Source: Lentzea terrae
Lineage (GTDB): Bacteria > Actinomycetota > Actinomycetes > Mycobacteriales > Pseudonocardiaceae
NCBI RefSeq assembly: GCF_003265345.1
Contig: NZ_QFWW01000003.1
Coordinates: forward strand, 187,523 to 225,345
Direction: 5' to 3'
Length of the DNA: 37,823 bases
Below, in pieces: positions 32,753 to 37,823 of this stretch. Both the position numbers and the translations under genes were made by a program. Within the stretch, counting starts at the first letter, position 1. Every line of letters starts with the position of its first letter. The notes beneath the pieces are model-generated. The model saw nothing but the letters and a program-made list of their open reading frames with translations, did no database searches and was not told the DNA's origin.

Positions 32753-33292
32753 ATGACCACCGACCGTCGCCCGCACTGCGACCCGCACGCCGTCCGTCTC
32801 TGGGCCGTCCCGCTGCTCACCCGCGCCAACGCCGCCGGGCCGATTCCCCCGGCAGGTAGCCGCACGTGGTGCGCGCTCGACAACACCGACCCGCGCAAGG
32901 CCGCCGCCGTCGTGCTTGCCGCGATCACCAGGTTGCAGGAGAACACCCCGGCCGCGATCAGCGCCCGGCTCGCCGCACAGCTCGACGAGATCGAGCGCAT
33001 CTGCAAGGAACGTGCCCGCAGCGCCTCACACGACATGTCCGCCGCACAGGCCTGGGGCAGCGCCATCGGCCCGACCTACCGGGAACTGGCACGACGCCGT
33101 CTGCTCACCAGCACGCTCCCGTGTGGACACACCGGCTGCACGGCCGTGGTCGAGTTCGTGCACCCGCTGCCCGACGAGCTGGCCGCGCGTCTGCCCGACG
33201 TCTCGTCGGTGCGCTGCCCGCAGCACCTGCACCCCGCCGTGTCGGAGCCGTTGGCGTTCAACGCTTCCACGCCGCTGGCGGTGGCCGCATGA
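32753..33292 (+). CDS. DUF2742-like protein
   Basis: This 179-aa protein starts at ATG 32753 behind ACAGGAGAC. Residues 8-80 (PHAVRLWAVPLLTRANAAGP, RTWCALDNTDPRKAAAVVLAAI) have the pattern of DUF2742 proteins of actinobacterial prophages and integrative elements. The C-terminal half has a CGHTGCTAVVEFVHPLP segment and a later Cys-His pair (VRCPQHLHP), possibly binding zinc. Biochemical role unknown. It is coupled by ATGA overlap to the methyltransferase and belongs to the replication/modification module. Confidence 0.72.
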   Translation: MTTDRRPHCDPHAVRLWAVPLLTRANAAGPIPPAGSRTWCALDNTDPRKAAAVVLAAITRLQENTPAAISARLAAQLDEIERICKERARSASHDMSAAQAWGSAIGPTYRELARRRLLTSTLPCGHTGCTAVVEFVHPLPDELAARLPDVSSVRCPQHLHPAVSEPLAFNASTPLAVAA

Positions 33293-34209
33293 AGCGCCGA
33301 CCGCGACTGCTCGACCTGTTCTGCTGTGGCGGTGGAGCTTCGGCCGGGTACCACGCCGCCGGGTTCGACGTGACCGGCGTGGACATCGAACCCCAGCCCT
33401 ACTACCCGTTCCCGTTCATCCAGGCCGACGCGCTCACCGTGGACCTGTCCGGATACGACGTCATCGCCGCATCGCCGCCGTGCCAACGGTTCTGCAAGGC
33501 AACGCCCGCCGACCGCCGCGACGACCACCCCGACCTCGTCGACCCGATCCGGCAGCGTCTCCGTGACGCCGTCGCACGCGGCGACGCGTTCGCCTACGTC
33601 ATCGAGAACGTGCCCGGCGCACCGCTCGAAGACCCCATCAAGATCTGCGGCGACTCGCTCCGTCTCGGAGTTCGCAGGCACCGGCTGTTCGAGTCCAACC
33701 TGGACCTCTACGGCACACCGTGCCACCACGACCGCAGCGCCCCATCCGTGCCCGTCTACGGCTCGTACAACCAGCGGCCGGGACGAAAGCCCCTCGACGG
33801 GGATACGTCACCACTCACCTTCACCACCGACGAAGCCCGTGAAGCGATGGGCATCGATTGGCTTCCCTGGCCCTACCTCACCCAAGCAATCCCGCCTCCA
33901 TTCACCATGTGGCTCGGCGTTCAGCTTCTCGGCCACGCCCGTCACCGCGCGAAGGTCCGGAAGGTGACGGAACCAGCCGGCAAAACCCGCGAACTCGCAG
34001 GTCAAACGTCACTCGACATGGGGTTCTCCGCGGCGCTTCCGTCACCCGAGGGTGATGAATCCCCTGAGCTCAGGGCTTCCGTCACCACTCGCACCTGCCG
34101 TTGCGGCAACCAGCTCATCCGTCCAGACACCGGCCGTTGGCCGCGCCACTGCTCGCACGCCTGCCGACAAGCCGCCTACCGCGACCGCACCAAGAGGAGC
34201 GCAGCATGA
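33289..34209 (+). CDS. Compact C5 cytosine DNA methyltransferase with C-terminal zinc ribbon
   Basis: This 306-aa protein starts at ATG 33289. C5-methyltransferase motifs are present: motif I LLDLFCCGGGASAGYHAAGF (about 7-26), motif IV SPPCQ with the catalytic Cys (about 62-66), motif VI ENV (about 105-107), and a motif VIII-like VRRHRLFE (about 127-134). The catalytic part is only about 220 residues, short for the family, with a minimal target recognition region. Repeat copy 3 encodes residues 225-253. The last 40 residues form a zinc ribbon (CRCGNQ...HCSHAC). No restriction endonuclease is adjacent, so it is a solitary methylase, perhaps for protection of the element on transfer. Confidence 0.85.
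   Translation: MKRRPRLLDLFCCGGGASAGYHAAGFDVTGVDIEPQPYYPFPFIQADALTVDLSGYDVIAASPPCQRFCKATPADRRDDHPDLVDPIRQRLRDAVARGDAFAYVIENVPGAPLEDPIKICGDSLRLGVRRHRLFESNLDLYGTPCHHDRSAPSVPVYGSYNQRPGRKPLDGDTSPLTFTTDEAREAMGIDWLPWPYLTQAIPPPFTMWLGVQLLGHARHRAKVRKVTEPAGKTRELAGQTSLDMGFSAALPSPEGDESPELRASVTTRTCRCGNQLIRPDTGRWPRHCSHACRQAAYRDRTKRSAA
33963..34046 (+). repeat. 84-bp repeat family, copy 3 (inside methyltransferase gene)
   Basis: The copy has perfect 10-bp inverted ends, GGTGACGGAA and TTCCGTCACC, the best preserved of the three. It is read in the same frame as copy 2, giving KVTEPAGKTRELAGQTS. Confidence 0.85.
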
Positions 34210-35345
34210 CCGCCGCACTGAGGGTCCTCCCGACTCCAGCCGTACTGCCTGGACACGAAGTGCTGGACCAGGTCCGTGACTTCGTGGCCCGGTTCTCCGC
34301 GTTCCCCTCGGAGCACTGCGCGCCGATGCTCGCGCTTTGGTACGCCCACACCTGGGTAGCTGATGCCTTCTACACCACGCCCCGGCTGATCCTGTCCTCT
34401 CCAGAACCGGGGTCCGGTAAGACGCGGGTGCTTGAGATCGCTCAACACCTCACCAGGGAAGCGGAGATGACGGCGGGCGGTTCCGCCGCCGCACTCGTCC
34501 GCATGGTCGCGGCCGGGCCGATCACCATCCTCATGGATGAGGTCGACGCCATCTTCGGTGTTGGCGGCACGGGCAACGAGGACGTGCGCCAGATGCTGAA
34601 CCTCGGCTACAAGCGCACCGCCACCATCCCGAAGTCCAAAGGCGATCCGGCAACCGGATTCACGGTTGAGCGCCTTCCCATCTTCGCGCCCGCCGCGCTG
34701 GCCGGGTTGGCGGGAAGGATGCCGGACACCATCACCACCCGCGCGATCACCATTCATCTGCGTAGGCGTCGTCACGACGAGCGGGTGGAGTCCTACCGGG
34801 AGTCCAAGGTGACGCGGGCGGCCGAACCGATCCGCGATGCGTTGAGCACCTGGGCAATGAGCATCGGCGAACGGCTGGTGGAAGCAGAGCCCGAGATGCC
34901 GCCGGGTGTCGACGACCGCCCGGCCGAGATCTGGGAACCGTTGCTCGCGATTGCCGACGAGGCCGGTGGGCATTGGCCGCAAACGGCCCGAAAGGCGTGT
35001 TCGCACTTCGTTCACGAAGCAACCGCGAAGCCCGTTTCGGACGGGGTCCGGCTACTCGGTGACCTGCGGACATTGTTCCGTGCGCGCATGTCGGATCGTC
35101 TCAGCACGGCCGAGATCTTGTTGGCGCTGCACGAGATGGACGACTCGCCGTGGTTCGACTTTCACGGCAAGCCGCTCAACCCGCGCACGTTGTCCGCCGA
35201 ACTCGGCACCTACGGCGTGAAGGTCAAGGCGTTCAAGCACAACGGGACGACCACAAAGGGCTACGTCATCGACGGCGAACACGGCCTCTCCGATGCCTGG
35301 TCCCGGTACCTGCGTGCAGACGGTGTGGATGGAGGTCAGCAATGA
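34206..35345 (+). CDS. DUF3631-type ATPase, probable replication protein
   Basis: This 379-aa P-loop ATPase starts at ATG 34206, overlapping the methyltransferase stop. Walker A is PEPGSGKTR (about 66-74) and Walker B ILMDEVDAIF (about 107-116). The region from RMPDTITTRAITIHLRRRR to the C-terminus fits the DUF3631 domain that follows primase or helicase cores in phage and plasmid replication proteins. No separate primase-polymerase or RepSA-like initiator is visible in the element, so this protein is the best candidate for initiating or driving its replication. Its stop overlaps the xis start. Confidence 0.8.
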   Translation: MTAALRVLPTPAVLPGHEVLDQVRDFVARFSAFPSEHCAPMLALWYAHTWVADAFYTTPRLILSSPEPGSGKTRVLEIAQHLTREAEMTAGGSAAALVRMVAAGPITILMDEVDAIFGVGGTGNEDVRQMLNLGYKRTATIPKSKGDPATGFTVERLPIFAPAALAGLAGRMPDTITTRAITIHLRRRRHDERVESYRESKVTRAAEPIRDALSTWAMSIGERLVEAEPEMPPGVDDRPAEIWEPLLAIADEAGGHWPQTARKACSHFVHEATAKPVSDGVRLLGDLRTLFRARMSDRLSTAEILLALHEMDDSPWFDFHGKPLNPRTLSAELGTYGVKVKAFKHNGTTTKGYVIDGEHGLSDAWSRYLRADGVDGGQQ

Positions 35346-35521
35346 ACGCGTTCCTGACGGTTGCTGAGTTCTGCGCGGAGTACAGGGTGCCCCGTTCCAC
35401 GCTCTACGACTGGTTGGCAAAGGGCACGGCGCCGCGACACGGGAAGTTGCCGAACGGCCAGTTGAGGTTCAGGCGCTCGGACGTCGAAGAGTGGTACCGA
35501 TCTTGTGAGGTAGCCGCCTGA
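35342..35521 (+). CDS. xis: Excisionase (Xis), MerR-like helix-turn-helix
   Basis: This 59-aa protein starts at ATG 35342. It is a single excisionase/HTH_17-type domain: LTVAEFCAEYRVPRSTLYDWLAKG, then the wing GQLRFRRSDVEEWY. Such proteins bend DNA at att sites and direct the integrase to excision. Start and stop overlap both neighbours, so it is co-translated with the DUF3631 ATPase and integrase, the standard AICE arrangement. Confidence 0.92.
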   Translation: MNAFLTVAEFCAEYRVPRSTLYDWLAKGTAPRHGKLPNGQLRFRRSDVEEWYRSCEVAA

Positions 35522-36957
35522 TGATCACATCAACGAAGGTGCGCATCTGGGAGATCGGCGCGCCCTACAAGGGCAAGCGCAAGACGAGCTACTACGTTCG
35601 CTGGACCGTCGAGGGTCAGCCGTTCAAAGAGACGCGCGGAACCAAAGCCCTGGCGAACAGCTTCCGTGCCAAGCTCGTCACCGCTGCCGCTGACGGTGTT
35701 CCGTTCGATGTGGAGTCCGGTCTACCCGTCACGTTGATACGCAAAGAGACCACATCCATGTCGTGGTTTGAACTGGCGTGTGCCTACGTCGACATGAAGT
35801 GGCCGGACGCTGCTCCGCGACACCGCCAGTCCATTGCAGACGCGCTGACGCCGATCACAGAAGCGATGCTCACGAGTTCGCGCGGCAGGCCGGTTCAGAA
35901 GGTGCTGCGTAAGGCTCTGCGGGTGTTGTTCAACTCGGTGGAGCGGGACGCGGTGCACCCGTGCGAGATCGCCGACGCGCTTACGTGGCTGTCACGGAAC
36001 ACACGGCCGATCTCCGATCTCACCAAGCCTGACGTGCTTCGCGCTGTGGTCAACGAGTTCGAGCGCAAGTTGAACGGGGAGAAGGCAGCGCCGGACACCA
36101 TCCGCCTGCGTCGGGTGACGTTCGGCGGGGCGCTCGACTTCGCGGTGGAAAAGGACGCGCTCGCCGAGAACCCGTTGAAGCAAGTCAAGACGGCGAAGCG
36201 CAAGACGGTGTTCCATGAGGTTGACCGCCGCTCGGTCGCAAACCCTGTCCAGTTCCGCACCGTGCTCAACGAGGTTCCCGAGTGCGGGCGCATCGGCCGC
36301 AGGCTCAAGCTGTTCTTCCAGTTGCTCTACTTCGCTGGGCTCCGTCCTGAGGAGGCAACCAACCTCCGCCGGAACGACCTCGCGCTGCCTGAGCGGACGT
36401 GGAACGACGAGACCCACCAGTGGGAAGTCCACGAGTGGGGCGAGATCTACCTCGACAGCGCCGCGCCCGAGGTGGGCGCGGAGTGGACGGATAGCCGCAC
36501 CAGGAACGAGGAACGCAGTCTCAAGCACCGTGAGGTGACCGAGGGCCGCACGGTGCCGCTGTCTCCCGAGGTGGTGCTGAGCGCCTGGGAGCACATCGAC
36601 GAGTTCGGCATCGGCCCCGATGGGCTGCTGTTCGTCGGTGAGCGCGGCGGCCGACTGGCGAGTTCGACCTACTGCCGGGTGTGGGCGATGGCTCGCACCC
36701 GCGCGTTCACGCCTGAGGTGGCCGCTACGCCGCTCGCCAAGCGTCCGTATGACCTGCGCCACGCCTGCGTGTCGAACTGGCTCAACGCAGGCGTGGAGCC
36801 GCCGCGCGTGGCCAAGTGGGCAGGGCACAGCCTCGCGGTCCTGATGAGGGTCTACGCGAAGTGCATTGACGGTGGTGAAGAGCTAGCGCGACGTCTCGTC
36901 CAGGCGTCTCTAGGCTCGCCAAACTTTGGCGTGCCCTTGGCGCGAACCGCCGTATAG
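35521..36957 (+). CDS. int: Tyrosine recombinase (integrase)
   Basis: This 478-aa site-specific recombinase of the phage integrase family starts at ATG 35521, sharing one base with the xis stop. The N-terminal arm-binding part is at about 1-75 and the core-binding helical domain at about 80-215. The catalytic domain has R275 (GLRPEEA), R413 and H414 in YDLRHA (Tyr replaces the usual first His), H436 (WAGHS) and nucleophile Y445 (MRVYAKC). It should recombine the 50-bp tRNA-Tyr core. The gene ends 86 bases before the right att repeat, as expected for an integrase next to its attP. Confidence 0.95.
   Translation: MITSTKVRIWEIGAPYKGKRKTSYYVRWTVEGQPFKETRGTKALANSFRAKLVTAAADGVPFDVESGLPVTLIRKETTSMSWFELACAYVDMKWPDAAPRHRQSIADALTPITEAMLTSSRGRPVQKVLRKALRVLFNSVERDAVHPCEIADALTWLSRNTRPISDLTKPDVLRAVVNEFERKLNGEKAAPDTIRLRRVTFGGALDFAVEKDALAENPLKQVKTAKRKTVFHEVDRRSVANPVQFRTVLNEVPECGRIGRRLKLFFQLLYFAGLRPEEATNLRRNDLALPERTWNDETHQWEVHEWGEIYLDSAAPEVGAEWTDSRTRNEERSLKHREVTEGRTVPLSPEVVLSAWEHIDEFGIGPDGLLFVGERGGRLASSTYCRVWAMARTRAFTPEVAATPLAKRPYDLRHACVSNWLNAGVEPPRVAKWAGHSLAVLMRVYAKCIDGGEELARRLVQASLGSPNFGVPLARTAV
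36924..36943. repeat. Candidate integrase arm-type site, right
   Basis: CTTTGGCGTGCCCTTGGCGC matches 25186-25205 at 19 of 20 positions in the same orientation. It lies within the last codons of int, 99 bases inside the right att repeat. Confidence 0.6.
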
Positions 36958-36994
36958 CGCCAGTTCGAGCCGTACAAAGCCGGACAGCACGACA

Positions 36995-37032
36995 AAGGCC
37001 CTGTGACCAGTTCTCGCTGGTCACAGGGCCTT
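36995..37032. terminator. Bidirectional terminator between int and tRNA-Tyr
   Basis: A perfect 16-bp stem (36995-37010 with 37017-37032) and a 6-nt loop lie here. It resembles the chromosomal palindrome at 25041-25077 in its GGCC-x-x-TGACCAG/CTGGTCA core. The element therefore supplies both the tRNA 3' half and a terminator after integration. Confidence 0.8.
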
Positions 37033-37042
37033 CTGTGCTGTT

Positions 37043-37092
37043 GTGGCGGGTAGAGGATTCGAACCTCTGTAGCTTTCGCGACGGATTTACAG
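37043..37092. repeat. Right attachment site repeat (50 bp)
   Basis: It is identical to 25085-25134 and forms the 3' half of the intact tRNA-Tyr gene, from the anticodon loop to one base past the discriminator. Confidence 0.93.
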
Positions 37093-37124
37093 TCCGCTCC
37101 CATTGGCCGCTCGGGCAACCCGCC
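37044..37124 (-). tRNA. tRNA-Tyr (anticodon GTA), AICE integration target
   Basis: An 81-nt type II tRNA has acceptor GGCGGGT paired with ACCCGCC, discriminator A, anticodon loop CTGTAAA (GTA), a long variable arm (GTCGCGAAAGCTAC region) and T-arm AGAGGTTCGAATCCTCT. The 3' 50 nt are the att core shared with 25085-25134. A TATGTATTGT stretch about 35 bases upstream may be its -10. No CCA is encoded. Confidence 0.95.
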
Positions 37125-37243
37125 CCACACCGCCGTAACGGTGCGGGCAGAACAATACATAACCCCTTCGCCAGCACCCAAATCGGGGTACCCCAGTAGC
37201 ATCGACGCAGGCTGTGACCCCGAGAACGTTGAGGAGTGAAGTC

Positions 37244-37735
37244 GTGGCGGACCCGTCGTTCGACGTGGTGAGCAAGGTGGACCGGCAGGAGGTCGACAAC
37301 GCGCTCAACCAGGCGGCCAAGGAGCTGAGCACGCGCTTCGACTTCCGCGGGACCAACACCACCGTGGCCTGGGCCGGTGAGGAGGCGATCACCTTCACCT
37401 CCGAGACCGAGGAGCGCTGCAAGGCGGCGATCGACGTCTTCCAGGAGAAGCTGGTCAAGCGCAACATCTCGATGAAGGCGTTCGAGGTGGGCGAGCCCGC
37501 GGTGTCCGGAAAGGTGTTCAAGGTCACCGGAAACCTCGTGCAGGGCATCTCTTCCGAGAAGGCCAAGGAGATCGCCAAGAAGATCCGCGACGAGGCGCCC
37601 AAGGGCGTGCAGGCGCAGATCCAGGGTGACCAGTTGCGGGTCTCCGGCAAGAAGAAGGACCACCTGCAGGACGTCATCGCCCTGCTGAAGGGGTCCGACT
37701 TCGGGATCGCGCTGCAGTTCACGAACTACCGCTAG
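37244..37735 (+). CDS. yajQ: YajQ-family nucleotide-binding protein
   Basis: This 163-aa protein has the YajQ fold of two ferredoxin-like repeats. The conserved N-terminus [20 protein letters not shown] and the segments [22 protein letters not shown] and the C-terminal [11 protein letters not shown] are diagnostic. In Xanthomonas and Pseudomonas, family members bind c-di-GMP and act as transcriptional co-regulators; in actinobacteria the role is not established. GTG 37244 with GAGGAG upstream is preferred over an in-frame GTG ten codons earlier. It flanks the tRNA-Tyr integration site on the chromosomal side. Confidence 0.95.
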   Translation: MADPSFDVVSKVDRQEVDNALNQAAKELSTRFDFRGTNTTVAWAGEEAITFTSETEERCKAAIDVFQEKLVKRNISMKAFEVGEPAVSGKVFKVTGNLVQGISSEKAKEIAKKIRDEAPKGVQAQIQGDQLRVSGKKKDHLQDVIALLKGSDFGIALQFTNYR

Positions 37736-37823
37736 CTGTACCTGGCCAACACGTTGGTGACGGTGTGTCGGCTTGATCATGGGTGAGGCCTCCGGGTGCG
37801 GTGGTGATTGCGAAGTCAGTCAC

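Larger units (their letters stand above)
25085..37092. mobile_element. Integrative and conjugative element (AICE) in tRNA-Tyr
   Basis: This element of about 12 kb is delimited by a 50-bp perfect direct repeat, the right copy of which is the 3' half of an intact tRNA-Tyr. Content in order from the left: unannotated end with regulatory repeats, membrane protein, HAD hydrolase, GntR regulator, operators, five small genes, TraB/FtsK translocase, DUF2742-like, C5 methyltransferase, DUF3631 ATPase, Xis, Int. A tra-rep-xis-int order next to a tRNA, with a single FtsK-like translocase instead of a type IV secretion system, defines actinomycete AICEs such as pSAM2. All transfer, integration and regulation genes are open, so the element may be functional. 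Confidence 0.92.

Noticed and set aside
33289..34209. Restriction-modification system
   Set aside because: Only a methyltransferase is present; neighbours show no nuclease motifs, so it is called a solitary methylase.

Overview
The window is a high-GC actinobacterial chromosome segment. It carries an Mkl-YrbE-Mce lipid importer operon, the rpmG-hadAB-secE-nusG-rplKA and rplJL ribosomal/transcription loci, GTG starts, four-base start/stop overlaps and no visible Gram-negative genes. The neighbourhood and the type of integrative element suggest a Pseudonocardiaceae-like genome (Actinosynnema, Lentzea, Saccharothrix or Amycolatopsis relatives). That placement is an inference, not a database result.

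Region 1 (1-8375, minus strand) is one translationally coupled operon: Mkl-type ATPase, two YrbE/MlaE permeases, then MceA to MceF (MceF runs off the left edge). Region 2 (8376-17239) is mostly minus-strand core machinery. It holds rplL, rplJ with an attenuator-like leader, rplA, rplK, nusG, secE, tRNA-Trp, a HadA/HadB-like dehydratase pair, rpmG, tRNA-Met and tRNA-Thr. A small accessory block (10292-12937) is inserted among them: a membrane-anchored protein, an imine-reductase-like oxidoreductase and a GlxA/AraC regulator. Region 3 (17314-25008) is accessory chromosome: a membrane GGDEF-EAL protein, a PhzF-like protein, a small hypothetical, an orphan LexA box, an AhpD-like protein, an SDR plus a second imine-reductase-like gene divergent from an HxlR regulator, and a PP2C-like phosphatase with a small partner.

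Region 4 (25085-37092) is a complete actinomycete integrative and conjugative element of about 12 kb in the 3' half of a tRNA-Tyr gene, bounded by a 50-bp perfect direct repeat. Minus-strand genes at its left are a GntR regulator, a HAD hydrolase and an unknown membrane protein, the last two with visibly lower GC. Divergent from them runs a plus-strand operon: two small unknown proteins, three small membrane or spread-like proteins, a TraB/FtsK-type DNA translocase, a DUF2742-like protein, a compact C5 cytosine methyltransferase, a DUF3631-type ATPase, an excisionase and a tyrosine integrase. The element also carries three phased operators between the divergent units, an iteron-like GTAAC array, a large inverted repeat after traB, paired arm-type sites flanking the att core, and three copies of an 84-85 bp repeat with inverted ends. 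Two of those copies lie in frame inside genes.

Region 5 (37244 to the end) returns to chromosome with a YajQ-family gene. The most unusual material is in Region 4 (repeat family, operator triplet, replication module without a recognised initiator) and the orphan SOS box at 21351.
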